DNA of 64,000 nucleotides from Atopobium massiliense (GTDB taxonomy: Bacteria; Actinomycetota; Coriobacteriia; Coriobacteriales; Atopobiaceae), in NCBI GenBank assembly GCA_900343135.1, contig OPYK01000005.1, positions 1 through 64,000 on the forward strand, read 5' to 3'. Shown here piece by piece: positions 7,780-16,821 of this stretch (positions within the stretch are counted from its first letter, which is position 1; the number at the start of each line of letters is the position of its first letter). The notes beneath the pieces were generated by a model, which ran no database searches, had not been told where the DNA came from, and worked only from the letters and a program-made list of their open reading frames with translations. Position numbers and translations under genes: made by a program.

Positions 7780-9600
7780 ATGTCTACACCGTACATAAAC
7801 AACGCAAATGACCTGCAGGTTTTAGGTCTCCGTACGCGAAAGCAACCGTTGGCATCTCTTGGCCGTGCTGTTTTGCTTACGGGTTTAAGTTCAATACTCA
7901 TGGGCACATCGTTTGCACTCAGCACTCATGTGGCATGGGCGGGTGAAGCTACGCCCAAGGTTGAAAAAACAGCAGTGCAATCCGGCGTCCAGGTAACTCC
8001 TAATGCTCCGTCTGTAGCCGGTACGTCATCTGAGAAACACGCTGCAAAACATGCCGCGTTACCAACCGCGCCGAAGGGGACATCAGCTTCAGCGTCTAAC
8101 ACACCAACCGTTCCAAAACATGCTGCAGTACCAGGTGCTACGTCTGATACAGTTGCTGATCATCCTGCCAACACGCCAGCAAGCGAGCATGTTAATGCTG
8201 CCTCCCATACGAGAGCTAAACGCGCGGTTAACGATCCGCAGCCTGCAGCAGAACAAACACCTGCTACACCAGAACCTGCCAAGCCGCAAGAGCAGCAAGA
8301 AAAAACTGAGCTTCGAGTTAGTCTTTGCTGGGAAACCATGAACGGCGATAACAACAACGCCCTCGTTAAAGGTGATAGCGATTTTGGCCAGTTGAATTTT
8401 GTGAACTGGGACTTTGGCTCTACGCTTGATTCAAGCAGGCAAGACGTAAAGGATGCGTTTAAGAACATCGAATTTCAGATAAAAGATACTACTACTAATG
8501 AGATAACAAAAACAAAAGGCGTTTATCCTGATACTGCCACGTCTGCAACAAAAAGTCTTGGCAGCTACGATACCAAACACACCTACGAAGTATCAGTGGT
8601 AAACAACACAATTCCAAGCCCATATTATGTAACGTATAACAATGTTGCTACGAATGAAGACGAGGCGTTCACTCCTGATGTTGCTCACTTTACCTGGGCG
8701 CCATCAAAAGGATCTAATAAAACGTATCAAAACAAGCACTTTCGTTTAAATGCACTGGAAATTGTTTATGCCAAGGATGAGTCGGTAGCAGCCAAGTGTT
8801 TTTCATATGAGCAGCCAAAAAAAGATAATGGTGAGTATCGATCTGATGGAAATTGGAAATTTACTTACACGGACAACAATATTTTTGCGCGCTTACGTGT
8901 AAAAGATAATGCGATTCAGTTCTCAACGGATAACAGCGGAAATCCAATCCACCCTAAAAAAGAAGGGTATACGTTTGTTGGCTGGCAGTTTTATGTTGCA
9001 AAAAAGGCAAATAATAGGCCTTATACGTCTTATGACCGCATGAGCGATGATAATGGGAGCATTCTTAAAAATACAATCGTTATGTATTCGCCATTTAACG
9101 CTCAGACCACCACATACCCCTATTTATTTGCTGTGCTTCGGGACAACAAAGGTGTAAATACGTTTGGTAGCAAGCTTGGCACGCAGTATTGCTCCACAAA
9201 TCACACGTTTGTTGTATTTCCTGAGTGGAAAGAAGGAGCTGAGCCCGAGCCTGCACCTAGTCCTACGCCTACACCAAAACCAGAGCCAACGCCTACGCCT
9301 GAAAAACCAAAACCTACGCCAAAACCAACACCGGAGCCCAAGCCGGAACCTGAGCCGGTGGAGGAGCCGCAGGTACCCGTGCTGCCAGCGCCAACACCTG
9401 CACCAAAGCCAACCCCACAGCCTGCACCAGCGCCCACACCAGTGCAGCCTGCCTCTACGCCTGCTGCTCCACGCAGGCACGCGCGTGCACTTCCGAAAAC
9501 CGGCGACTCGCTTGGATGTGCTACCGTCGGGGAGCTCGGTGCAATACTCGGAGTAGCTGCAGGTTTGCTTGCAGAAGCACTTCGTCGCAAGCGGTACTAG
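7780..9600 (+). CDS. LPKTG-anchored surface protein
   Basis: Cell-wall protein of 606 residues. An N-terminal signal peptide probably ends near the AWA at residues 52-54. It is followed by an Ala/Pro/Thr-rich stretch, then a globular region sharing short motifs with the protein at 4792-6720 (DSDFG, RVKDN, GYTFVGW). A Pro/Glu/Lys/Thr-rich wall-spanning stalk occupies about residues 487-563. The C-terminus has the sortase signal LPKTG at 571-575, a hydrophobic segment and RRKRY. Sortase should link it to peptidoglycan; no sortase gene is in the window. GGAGGAAT sits directly before ATG 7780. A nine-G run lies in the upstream region. Ligand unknown. Confidence 0.88.
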   Translation: MSTPYINNANDLQVLGLRTRKQPLASLGRAVLLTGLSSILMGTSFALSTHVAWAGEATPKVEKTAVQSGVQVTPNAPSVAGTSSEKHAAKHAALPTAPKGTSASASNTPTVPKHAAVPGATSDTVADHPANTPASEHVNAASHTRAKRAVNDPQPAAEQTPATPEPAKPQEQQEKTELRVSLCWETMNGDNNNALVKGDSDFGQLNFVNWDFGSTLDSSRQDVKDAFKNIEFQIKDTTTNEITKTKGVYPDTATSATKSLGSYDTKHTYEVSVVNNTIPSPYYVTYNNVATNEDEAFTPDVAHFTWAPSKGSNKTYQNKHFRLNALEIVYAKDESVAAKCFSYEQPKKDNGEYRSDGNWKFTYTDNNIFARLRVKDNAIQFSTDNSGNPIHPKKEGYTFVGWQFYVAKKANNRPYTSYDRMSDDNGSILKNTIVMYSPFNAQTTTYPYLFAVLRDNKGVNTFGSKLGTQYCSTNHTFVVFPEWKEGAEPEPAPSPTPTPKPEPTPTPEKPKPTPKPTPEPKPEPEPVEEPQVPVLPAPTPAPKPTPQPAPAPTPVQPASTPAAPRRHARALPKTGDSLGCATVGELGAILGVAAGLLAEALRRKRY

Positions 9601-10310
9601 TCGTACTTGTTGCACAACTCTGCAAAATAAGGTTTGCGGCCAAGACCGCGCAACCAAGCAACACATACGTGTGACCATTACCTTCGCCCGCTTTAGCCGT
9701 GCGTTTATCTGGCATTTTGCCGATACGCCGGGTTTGGCGGGCGAGCGTTTACAAAACTTTTTGCTTCATATTAGAAAATTACCCCACTTTGACACGCGTT
9801 TCGCCGCCGCTCTGGCGCGCTGCAGCACACCACAAAAAAGTGGGTTTTGCATTTTCCCAGGTAGGGGCATTGGGTCTGTTTTTGGCAGCATTCACATGTG
9901 CTTCGAAGGCCAATTTTTGAGTTCAAAACGCGTGTCAAAGTGGGGTAATTTTCTAATATCGCTCACGAAATCCGTTTCTACTGCCTTTACGTGCAACAGT
10001 TCTTTCATATGGCTCTGCATGGAGCTGAGCTGTAGATTCAGCCTTCAAGATGCTATTAAGACATGCTTGGAGCAACTCTATAAGCCCTTCAGTCTTATCT
10101 TTTGAAAATAAGCGTAGTATTTCTTTCTCACTAAAGGTAATATTGATTTGAGCCCTTTGTCACTCCTTGTTTTTATTTTTTTGACCAATCAATTATAGTT
10201 AAGAGAAGGGCGCTTGACTCTTTTTTTGTCCTGTAGGAGCATATCGTTATACGGGTGCTGCTCTTCGTCGTAAGTCGTATAGTACTTCTCTATGAACCCT
10301 AGGGGTATGT
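9601..10310. other. Gene-free accessory stretch carrying an inverted-repeat element
   Basis: No convincing gene is present in these 710 bases. They contain the inverted-repeat element described at 9768-9959 and an AT-rich leader before the DUF3784-like gene. Short open frames here lie inside the repeat element and have no ribosome sites or family features. Confidence 0.6.
9768..9959. repeat. MITE-like element A with perfect 34-bp terminal inverted repeats
   Basis: The arm at 9768-9801 and the arm at 9926-9959 are exact reverse complements over 34 bases and are separated by 124 bases without coding features. The inner part contains TTTTCCCAGG. Related arms recur near 21.5 kb and 33.6 kb, so this is one copy of a dispersed family. 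No transposase is encoded. Confidence 0.7.
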
Positions 10311-10637
10311 ATGGATGCCTTGATCTTCTTTTCGTTCTCTATTTCTTTTCTAGTTATGTCAATTCAGTTGTTTAGAAATAAGTGGCTCATGTTGATTTCA
10401 GGCTACAATACTATGCTCAAAGAAGAGAGAGATAAAATAGATGTAAGGCCATATGCTATTGCCGATGCGCGGGGTATGGCAGCTACCAGTCTGCTTATGT
10501 GTGTATATGGCATCAATTCTTTAGGATTATCTATTTCGAACGCATATATGCTAATCGCCTTTATTATTTCTTGGACATTATTTATTTGGTCGCTTATAAG
10601 TATGTTCAAGCTGATGTTTAAGAATCAATCAAAGTAG
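10311..10637 (+). CDS. DUF3784-like small membrane protein
   Basis: Protein of 108 residues with three hydrophobic segments (about 4-20, 55-75 and 80-100). The ISGYNTMLKEERDKID stretch after TM1 matches the hallmark IAGYNTMSKEE of DUF3784 proteins, whose function is unknown. An AGGGG sequence lies just before ATG 10311. It stands alone between a repeat element and the ribosomal cluster. Confidence 0.7.
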   Translation: MDALIFFSFSISFLVMSIQLFRNKWLMLISGYNTMLKEERDKIDVRPYAIADARGMAATSLLMCVYGINSLGLSISNAYMLIAFIISWTLFIWSLISMFKLMFKNQSK

Positions 10638-11026
10638 CTCCAGTAATTTCATACAATGGCGCAAAATTAGGACTTGACCTAAGTTTTTGTATGAGGCACG
10701 GCCAGCTCTGAGCGTCATGCACTCCCTCCTTCCGCGCGGATGCATGAAATATGGAATTATCCTGAGTTTTTGGGCGTTTGGCAAATTGAGCAGGTGTCAG
10801 CCACGCAGAACAGGTAACATTTAGCGTTGCAACTTTATAGGGTACACGTATGTACATTGTGCCTGTACAGCCTGTTTAGCGTGTATAACATCCACGTTGT
10901 GCGTAACCTGCACGTCAGCACAAGCACCTACCTGCACCCAATCGTTGCATGTTGGCTCCTAGCAGCCGGCTAGGAGGCGCGAGGCTCATCCCCGCGCTTA
11001 AAACCCCAAGAGTTAAGGAGTGTCAC
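10638..11026 (+). promoter_or_regulatory. Leader region of the rplE ribosomal cluster
   Basis: These 389 gene-free bases precede rplE. A candidate promoter is TTGCAA (10827-10832), a 16-base spacer and TATGTA (10849-10854). A hairpin with an 8-bp stem CTCCTAGC / GCTAGGAG spans 10956-10976, about 50 bases before the start codon, and could be a control element or processing site. No remnant of rplX (L24), the usual upstream gene, could be found. Confidence 0.35.
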
Positions 11027-11587
11027 ATGGCAAACGCAACCGACAATATGCCTCGCTTAAAGGCAAAGTATTTTAACGAAGTGCGTGACGCGCTTCAGCA
11101 GCAATTTGGTTACAAAAACGTTCACCAAATTCCAAAGATCGAAAAAATCGTTGTAAACATGGGTGTTGGTGAAGCGGCAGGCGACCACAAAGCTATTGAA
11201 GGCGCTGTTTCCGACCTTCGCGACATTACCGGTCAGCAGCCAATGGTTACTCACGCACGTAAATCAATCGCAACTTTCCACCTTCGCGCTGGTATGGCTA
11301 TCGGTGCCAAGGTTACTCTTCGTGGCGACCGCATGTATGAATTTTTGGATCGCCTCATCGCTATCGCCATTCCACGTATCCGCGACTTCCGCGGTATTTC
11401 GGCAAAGAGCTTCGATGGCCACGGAAACTTCTCCATGGGTGTAACCGAGCAGCTCATCTTTGCTGAGATCGACTTCGACAAGGTTGATCACACACGTGGT
11501 ATGGATATTACTATCGTTACTTCTGCATCAAACGACGACGAAGGTCGTGCGCTTTTAAGTGCATTTAACTTCCCGTTCAAAAAATAG
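11027..11587 (+). CDS. rplE: 50S ribosomal protein L5
   Basis: L5 binds 5S rRNA and the central protuberance of the large subunit. The 186-residue product has the family signatures ([29 protein letters not shown]) and the usual length. AAGGAG lies before ATG 11027. It is the first gene of the local ribosomal cluster; in most bacteria rplX and rplN come directly before it, but here the upstream neighbours are accessory genes. Confidence 0.97.
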   Translation: MANATDNMPRLKAKYFNEVRDALQQQFGYKNVHQIPKIEKIVVNMGVGEAAGDHKAIEGAVSDLRDITGQQPMVTHARKSIATFHLRAGMAIGAKVTLRGDRMYEFLDRLIAIAIPRIRDFRGISAKSFDGHGNFSMGVTEQLIFAEIDFDKVDHTRGMDITIVTSASNDDEGRALLSAFNFPFKK

Positions 11588-11620
11588 CTCTGACAAAGTG
11601 CTGTTTGATGTGAAGACACG

Positions 11621-11723
11621 CTGCTAGAGCAAAATGATTGCCCCTAGCAGCATCGGCTACCATAACCGCAGTTATATGGCGGTAAATAGTAGCCACCTCG
11701 CTGCGAGTAGCAGCATCGGCTAC
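11621..11723 (+). promoter_or_regulatory. Structured spacer before rpsN with alternative hairpins
   Basis: CTGCTAG (11621-11627) pairs with CTAGCAG (11644-11650). GTAGCC (11689-11694) can pair either with the upstream GGCTAC (11655-11660), which encloses ACCGC/GCGGT, or with the downstream GGCTAC (11718-11723), which encloses a CTCG-CTG-CGAG hairpin. The two GGCTAC copies lie in a 17-bp direct repeat (TAGCAGCATCGGCTACC). Mutually exclusive pairing is typical of attenuators. Function is inferred. Confidence 0.4.
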
Positions 11724-11782
11724 CTTGTGTAGCTGCACGTAGTTTGGTTGGAACTATTTCAACCAAGACAAAAGGAGGATTT

Positions 11783-11968
11783 GTGGCTAAGACATCGATG
11801 ATCGTCAAGGCAAACCGTGAGCCGAAGTTTTCCTCACGCACACAAAACCGTTGCCAGCGTTGTGGGCGTCCCCACAGTGTGTACCGCAAGTTTGGTTTGT
11901 GCCGTGTATGCTTCCGCGAAATGGCTTGTACAGGCGAGCTCCCTGGCGTGCGCAAAGCAAGCTGGTAG
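11783..11968 (+). CDS. rpsN: 30S ribosomal protein S14, zinc-binding type
   Basis: S14 of the small subunit head, 61 residues. Two CxxC pairs (CQRCG and CRVCF) show the zinc-binding short form, often called type Z. The start is GTG 11783, eight bases after GGAGG; the sequence from there ([12 protein letters not shown]) matches the family N-terminus. It is separated from rplE by an unusually long 195-base structured spacer. Confidence 0.96.
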   Translation: MAKTSMIVKANREPKFSSRTQNRCQRCGRPHSVYRKFGLCRVCFREMACTGELPGVRKASW

Positions 11969-12052
11969 GAAGCTCTGGTGTGAAGGCAACTTTGCTACCG
12001 GCAAAGATGAACCACACGCACAGTTTCATCACGAACGAAGGAGAAAGAAACA

Positions 12053-12451
12053 ATGAAGGTTACCGACCCCATTGCGGACATGTTAACTCGCATTCGTAAT
12101 GCGAGCTCCGCTGGTAAACCTGAGGTCTCTATGCCCTCAAGCAAGCAACTTGCTGAGATTGCTCGCGTTATTTGCGAAGAGGGATACATTGAGTCCTATG
12201 TAGTAGAGGACACTCAACCTCAAAAAACTTTACACATTACGCTGAAGTACCTCGACAAAAACGTTCGCGTTATCCGCGGTATTCGCCGTATTTCTAAATG
12301 TGGTTTGCGTATTTACTCGCAGGCAAACAAGCTTCCTCGCGTACTTGGTGGCTTGGGTACTGCTGTTATTTCAACATCTAAAGGCATGATGTGCGACCGT
12401 GATGCTCGTAAGTTGGGCGTGGGCGGCGAAGTTATTGCCTACATTTGGTAA
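12053..12451 (+). CDS. rpsH: 30S ribosomal protein S8
   Basis: S8 binds 16S rRNA in the central domain and in many bacteria represses the spc operon by binding its mRNA. The product has 132 residues, begins with the typical TDPIADMLTRIRNA and ends with the conserved GGEVIAYIW. A GGAGAAAG ribosome site precedes ATG 12053. It lies between rpsN and rplF in standard order. Confidence 0.97.
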   Translation: MKVTDPIADMLTRIRNASSAGKPEVSMPSSKQLAEIARVICEEGYIESYVVEDTQPQKTLHITLKYLDKNVRVIRGIRRISKCGLRIYSQANKLPRVLGGLGTAVISTSKGMMCDRDARKLGVGGEVIAYIW

Positions 12452-12481
12452 TCGTTACGTATCTAGATAGGAGAGCAGACA

Positions 12482-13018
12482 ATGTCTCGTATTGGTAAAA
12501 AGCCTGTCTTGGTTCCAGCTGGAGTAACGGTGACCATTGACGGAACTCATGTTGCTGTGAAAGGTGCAAAAGGTGAGCTTGAGCGCACGTTTTCGCCGCT
12601 TGTAGCTATTGCATTGCAAGACAACGAAGTACTCGTTTCCCTTGCAGAAGAAACTGTTGAGGCAAACGCACAACAAGGTCTTACTCGCACGCTTATCGAC
12701 AACATGGTAATTGGTGTATCAACAGGATTTGAAAAGCGCCTTGAGCTTGCTGGTGTTGGTTATCGTGCCGCACTTAAGGGCAAGGATCTCGACTTGTCGC
12801 TTGGTTATTCACACCCTGTTATCTATGCGTGCCCTGAGGGCATGTCATTTGAGGTGCCCGACAACACACACATTGTTGTTAAGGGTATTTCAAAAGAGCA
12901 AGTAGGCCAAGTTGCTGCTGAAATTCGCTCGAAGCGCGCACCTGAGCCCTACAAAGGTAAAGGTATTCACTACGAAGGTGAACACATTCGTAGGAAGCTT
13001 GGTAAGGCAGCTAAGTAG
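12482..13018 (+). CDS. rplF: 50S ribosomal protein L6
   Basis: L6 of the large subunit, near the factor-binding site. The 178-residue product starts MSRIGKKPV and contains the C-terminal signature PEPYKGKGIHYEGE. AGGAGAG precedes the ATG. Standard position after rpsH. A 155-base spacer with small hairpins (for example TGTAG/CTACA near 13070) follows before rplR. Confidence 0.97.
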   Translation: MSRIGKKPVLVPAGVTVTIDGTHVAVKGAKGELERTFSPLVAIALQDNEVLVSLAEETVEANAQQGLTRTLIDNMVIGVSTGFEKRLELAGVGYRAALKGKDLDLSLGYSHPVIYACPEGMSFEVPDNTHIVVKGISKEQVGQVAAEIRSKRAPEPYKGKGIHYEGEHIRRKLGKAAK

Positions 13019-13173
13019 TATAGGCTCCACGCTGCGAAAGGTCGCCTTACGAGCGGCATGTAAGCAGCTGTAGTACGTGCTACACCATGCAAGGTTATTA
13101 TTACCCCGCATGAGCCTTACTTCACAAGAAAGACCGCAGCCCCGTTAGGTTGTGGCGTGTTGAAGGGAAGAGT

Positions 13174-13542
13174 ATGAACAAGAATCAGGCAAAACTTGCA
13201 GGCCTTTTGCGCCGCAAGCGCCGCATTCGCTCTAAGATATTCGGCACTGCTGAACGTCCACGCTTGAGCGTACATCGCACCAATGCAAATATCTATGCAC
13301 AGGTAATCGATGATAAAGACGGTAAAGTATTGTGCTCAGCATCTACTCTTACGAGCGATGTAAAAGCAGAAATTAAGGTTGGCTCAAACAAAGAAGCCGC
13401 AGGCGTTGTAGGCAAAATTGTTGCTGAGCGTGCCATGAAACTTGGCGTAACCGAAGTTACTTTCGATCGTGGTGGTCACATTTACCACGGCCGCATTAAA
13501 GCATTAGCAGATGGTGCCCGCGAAGCGGGTCTGAAGTTCTAG
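13174..13542 (+). CDS. rplR: 50S ribosomal protein L18
   Basis: L18 binds 5S rRNA together with L5. The 122-residue product shows [18 protein letters not shown] and the C-terminal [20 protein letters not shown], both typical. ATG 13174 follows GAAGGGAAG; an in-frame codon 24 bases upstream is not needed to complete the family N-terminus. Confidence 0.96.
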   Translation: MNKNQAKLAGLLRRKRRIRSKIFGTAERPRLSVHRTNANIYAQVIDDKDGKVLCSASTLTSDVKAEIKVGSNKEAAGVVGKIVAERAMKLGVTEVTFDRGGHIYHGRIKALADGAREAGLKF

Positions 13543-13552
13543 GAGGAATTGA

Positions 13553-14074
13553 ATGCCACGTGAACGTAAGCGCCAGGATGACTCCGAGCTTCAGGAGCGC
13601 GTAGTTTTTATCCACCGCGTATCAAAAACCGTTAAGGGTGGACGCCGCATGTCCCTGCTTGCACTTGTTGTTGTTGGCGACGGCAAGGGTAATGTAGGTA
13701 TTGGTATGGGCAAGTCTGCCGAGGTACCTCAAGCAATTCAAAAAGCTGTTGAGGATGCTAAGAAAAACATGTTCCATGTTGATATTACTGAAGAGGGTTC
13801 TGTTCCTCACGCAGTAAAAGAATCATATGGTGCTGGTTGCGTACTTATTCAACCGGCTGTTCCTGGTACTGGTGTTATTGCTGGTGGTCCTGTACGTCCT
13901 CTGTTTGAGGTTGCAGGTATTACCAACGTTCTTGCCAAGTCTTTGGGCACTGGTAACGCATTGAACATGATTAAAGCTGCAGCTAAAGGTCTTCAATCTC
14001 TTACAAGCCCTGAGGAAGCTGCTGCTCGTCGTGGACTTAGCGTAAAAGAAATGTTTAATGGAAAGGAGGCCTAA
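13553..14074 (+). CDS. rpsE: 30S ribosomal protein S5
   Basis: S5 takes part in decoding fidelity and mRNA entry. The 173-residue product has the RNA-binding motif [19 protein letters not shown] and [18 protein letters not shown] lies eight bases before ATG, and only ten bases separate it from rplR, so the two genes are tightly coupled. Confidence 0.97.
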   Translation: MPRERKRQDDSELQERVVFIHRVSKTVKGGRRMSLLALVVVGDGKGNVGIGMGKSAEVPQAIQKAVEDAKKNMFHVDITEEGSVPHAVKESYGAGCVLIQPAVPGTGVIAGGPVRPLFEVAGITNVLAKSLGTGNALNMIKAAAKGLQSLTSPEEAAARRGLSVKEMFNGKEA

Positions 14075-14078
14075 GGTT

Positions 14079-14267
14079 ATGGCAGATAAAAAGCTCAGCG
14101 TAAAGCTGGTTCGTAGTGCTGTTGCTTCTGTAAAGAAGGATCAAACACAGACCTGTCGTGCAATGGGTCTTCGTAAAATTGGTGACGTAGCATGTCTTCC
14201 AGACAATCCGAGCGTCCGTGGAATGATCTTCAAGGTAAAGCACCTTGTTGAGGTTGAAGAGAACTAG
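14079..14267 (+). CDS. rpmD: 50S ribosomal protein L30
   Basis: L30 of 62 residues. The core LVRSAVASVKKDQTQTCRAMGL and the ending VRGMIFKVKHLVEVEE are typical. The ATG at 14079 lies four bases after the rpsE stop, with the GGAGG ribosome site inside the end of rpsE. Confidence 0.95.
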   Translation: MADKKLSVKLVRSAVASVKKDQTQTCRAMGLRKIGDVACLPDNPSVRGMIFKVKHLVEVEEN

Positions 14268-14277
14268 GAGCAATTCT

Positions 14278-14718
14278 ATGCAACTTAATAATCTTCGTCC
14301 TGCACAAGGTTCCAAAAAATCTCGCAAACGCATTGGTCGCGGAAATTCTTCCGGTTTTGGAACTACTGCTGGTCGTGGTACTAAAGGTCAGCTCTCACGT
14401 GCTGGCGGCGGTAAGGGTTCAGGTTTCGAGGGTGGTCAGCAGCCGCTGGCAATGCGCCTTCCTAAACTCCCCGGTTTTACCAATCACTCACGTATTGAAT
14501 ACACTGCTGTTAATGTTTCACGTCTTGACGGCCTGTTTAACGATGGCGATGTTGTAAATGGTGATACCCTTGTCGAAAAAGGTGTTATCAAGCACAACTA
14601 CATCCCCGTTAAGGTGTTGGGCGACGGCGAGCTTTCGAAGAAACTCACCGTTAACGTCGACAAAGTGTCCGCTACTGCTAAGGCAAAGGTCGAGGCAGCT
14701 GGAGGAAAGGTCGAGTAA
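14278..14718 (+). CDS. rplO: 50S ribosomal protein L15
   Basis: L15 of 146 residues. The Gly/Arg/Lys-rich N-terminus (RKRIGRGNSSGFGTTAGRG) and GFEGGQQPLAMRLPK are diagnostic. TAGGAG precedes the ATG. Its last codons GGAGGAAAGG double as the ribosome site of secY. Confidence 0.96.
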   Translation: MQLNNLRPAQGSKKSRKRIGRGNSSGFGTTAGRGTKGQLSRAGGGKGSGFEGGQQPLAMRLPKLPGFTNHSRIEYTAVNVSRLDGLFNDGDVVNGDTLVEKGVIKHNYIPVKVLGDGELSKKLTVNVDKVSATAKAKVEAAGGKVE

Positions 14719-14720
14719 GC

Positions 14721-16001
14721 GTGTTTAAGGGAATAGCTAGCGCGTTTCGCATTCCAGAGTTAAGAAACAAGATTCTTATCACATTAGCAATCTTGCTGCT
14801 TTATCGTTTTGGTGCGTATCTTCCGGCACCTGGCGTGCCTTTTTCGCGCATGCTGAAGGCATTTCAGGAAGTATCTGCTGGTAGTGGTGCTCTTGCGGTA
14901 TTAAACCTCTTTTCGGGCGGTGCGCTTTCGCGTGTATCGGTCTTTAGTTTGGGAATTATGCCCTACATCACAGCGCAGATCATTCTGCAAATGTTTCAGG
15001 CAGTTATTCCCTCACTAGCTGTGCTGGCAAAAGAGGGCGAGAGTGGTCAGCGTAAGATTACGCAGTATACGCGTTACCTTACGGTTGCTCTTTCGTTCGT
15101 TAACGCCATTGGGTACTACTTCCTCTTTAAGAGCTATGGTATCGACTTTTCGCAGCTTGTGATACCCGAGTGGGTTGTTGCCATAACGATTATTGGCGTG
15201 CTTCTTACCGGTGCAATTATTATTATGTGGCTTGGCGAGGTTATTACGCAGCGTGGTATTGGCAATGGTATGTCGCTTATCATCTTTGCAAACATCCTTG
15301 CTGGATTGCCTTCTGCGCTTACCCATTCAATTAGCACGTCCACTATTGGATCGGTTACCACTCTTATTACGTTGATTGTTATTGTGGCTATTGTGCCAGT
15401 TATTATTTATATCGAGCGTGGTCAGAGGCGTATTCCTGTTCAGTATGCAAAGCGTGTTACTGGTCGGCGTATTATGGGCGGTCAGTCTACCTATTTGCCA
15501 ATTAAGGTAAACACCGCAGGAGTTGTACCCATCATCTTTGCATCGGCATTGTTGTATATGCCTGCTCAGGTTGCTGTGTTCTTCCCGCAGGTTGATTGGA
15601 TTCAGACGTTTGCCAACTCGCTTTCGAGCGGATGGGTAAACTGGGTGTTGTCGGTATTTCTTATCGTGTTCTTTGCGTATTTCTATACGGCCATGGTATT
15701 CAATCCCGATGAAACCTCCGACCAGCTTAAAAAAGCGGGCGGCTTTATTCCAGGCGTTCGCCCCGGTGGAGCTACGGCTGCGCACATTAAAAACGTGCTC
15801 GACCACATCACGCTACCTGGTGCGCTCTTTATGGCGGCAATTGCTGTTATACCATCAATTCTCTTTACTCTTACGGGTAACACGCTGCTTCAGGCGTTTG
15901 GTGGCACGAGCGTGCTCATCTTAGTGGGTGTAGCAATGGACACTATCTCGCAGCTCGAAAGTCAGCTTAAGATGCACAATTACGAAGGCTTGTTCCACTA
16001 G
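14721..16001 (+). CDS. secY: Preprotein translocase subunit SecY
   Basis: Channel-forming subunit of the Sec translocon in the plasma membrane; 426 residues with ten predicted membrane helices. Family motifs include GIMPYITAQIILQ, the cytoplasmic loop RGIGNGMSLIIFA and the C-terminal NYEGLFH. The start is GTG two bases after the rplO stop. A strong terminator follows at 16074-16103, so the block from rplE to secY can end here, before adk. Confidence 0.97.
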   Translation: MFKGIASAFRIPELRNKILITLAILLLYRFGAYLPAPGVPFSRMLKAFQEVSAGSGALAVLNLFSGGALSRVSVFSLGIMPYITAQIILQMFQAVIPSLAVLAKEGESGQRKITQYTRYLTVALSFVNAIGYYFLFKSYGIDFSQLVIPEWVVAITIIGVLLTGAIIIMWLGEVITQRGIGNGMSLIIFANILAGLPSALTHSISTSTIGSVTTLITLIVIVAIVPVIIYIERGQRRIPVQYAKRVTGRRIMGGQSTYLPIKVNTAGVVPIIFASALLYMPAQVAVFFPQVDWIQTFANSLSSGWVNWVLSVFLIVFFAYFYTAMVFNPDETSDQLKKAGGFIPGVRPGGATAAHIKNVLDHITLPGALFMAAIAVIPSILFTLTGNTLLQAFGGTSVLILVGVAMDTISQLESQLKMHNYEGLFH

Positions 16002-16073
16002 GATTGTTACTTCGATTCTTATGTGGTATGCCGTGCGTACGGTGATGTGCTCTAGCGTTCAATATCAAATGTT

Positions 16074-16103
16074 AAAAGCGAAGTTTTCGAACTTCGCTTT
16101 TTT
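16074..16103 (+). terminator. Rho-independent terminator after secY
   Basis: Perfect 12-bp stem AAAAGCGAAGTT / AACTTCGCTTTT with a TTCG tetraloop and a T-run. It splits the ribosomal cluster into an rplE-secY unit and a unit starting at adk. Confidence 0.88.
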
Positions 16104-16194
16104 ACGTTTCAGACACTTGTTTGCGTCCAAACGTGTTACATTTATCTAATCTATTTGATTTACACGAAGATACACACGAAAGGTGAAACAACCC

Positions 16195-16821
16195 ATGAAT
16201 CTTGTACTTCTTGGTGCTCCGGGCGCAGGTAAAGGCACCCAAGCACAAAAGCTTGTTGCAGAGTTTGGCTTTGCTCACATTTCTACGGGCGATCTGTTAC
16301 GCTCAGCCGTTGCAGCTCAAACACCCCTTGGCTTGCAGGTAAAAGAAATTATGGCTCAGGGCAAACTGGTTTCGGATGACATCGTTATTAAGCTTGTGCA
16401 AGAGCGTCTTGCCTGCGACGATGCTAAAAAGGGATTTATCCTCGACGGTTTTCCTCGTACTATCGACCAAGCGGTTGCACTCGATGAGCTATTAAGCAGC
16501 CTTTCCATTACGCTTGATGCAGCGCTTTATGTAAATGTTGCAACCGAAGCTATCATTAAGCGTCTCAGCAGTCGCCGTACCTGCAAATCGTGTGGTTACA
16601 CGGCTGGTGCTGATACAACTGTGTGTCCGAGCTGTGCATCCGAAATGATTCAGCGCCCTGATGACACGCCTGCTGCAATTCAAATTCGTCTTGATGCGTA
16701 CCACAAACAAACCGCGCCACTCGTTTCATTTTATGAAGATGCTTGCAAGCTCAAGGAGGTGGACGGTGACGCCGATCCTGACGTTGTATATGCCGAGGTA
16801 AAGCGCCAACTCTCACTATGA
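16195..16821 (+). CDS. adk: Adenylate kinase
   Basis: Converts ATP plus AMP to two ADP. The 208-residue product has the P-loop GAPGAGKGTQ near its start, the AMP-site FILDGFPRT and a LID domain with four cysteines (CKSCG and CPSC), which is the zinc-binding form found in many Gram-positives. ATG 16195 is nine bases after AAAGGTG; an in-frame GTG at 16183 is less likely. Its last four bases overlap map (ATGA). Confidence 0.96.
   Translation: MNLVLLGAPGAGKGTQAQKLVAEFGFAHISTGDLLRSAVAAQTPLGLQVKEIMAQGKLVSDDIVIKLVQERLACDDAKKGFILDGFPRTIDQAVALDELLSSLSITLDAALYVNVATEAIIKRLSSRRTCKSCGYTAGADTTVCPSCASEMIQRPDDTPAAIQIRLDAYHKQTAPLVSFYEDACKLKEVDGDADPDVVYAEVKRQLSL

Noticed and set aside
9124-9678. Long open frames opposite and beside the Pro-rich stalk of the LPKTG protein
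   Set aside because: They are by-products of the repeated Pro/Thr/Glu/Lys codons and show Arg/Trp/Cys-rich nonsense sequences.
10618-10857. Possible decayed rplX or other gene before rplE
   Set aside because: No L24 motif in any frame, and the reverse open frame looks random.
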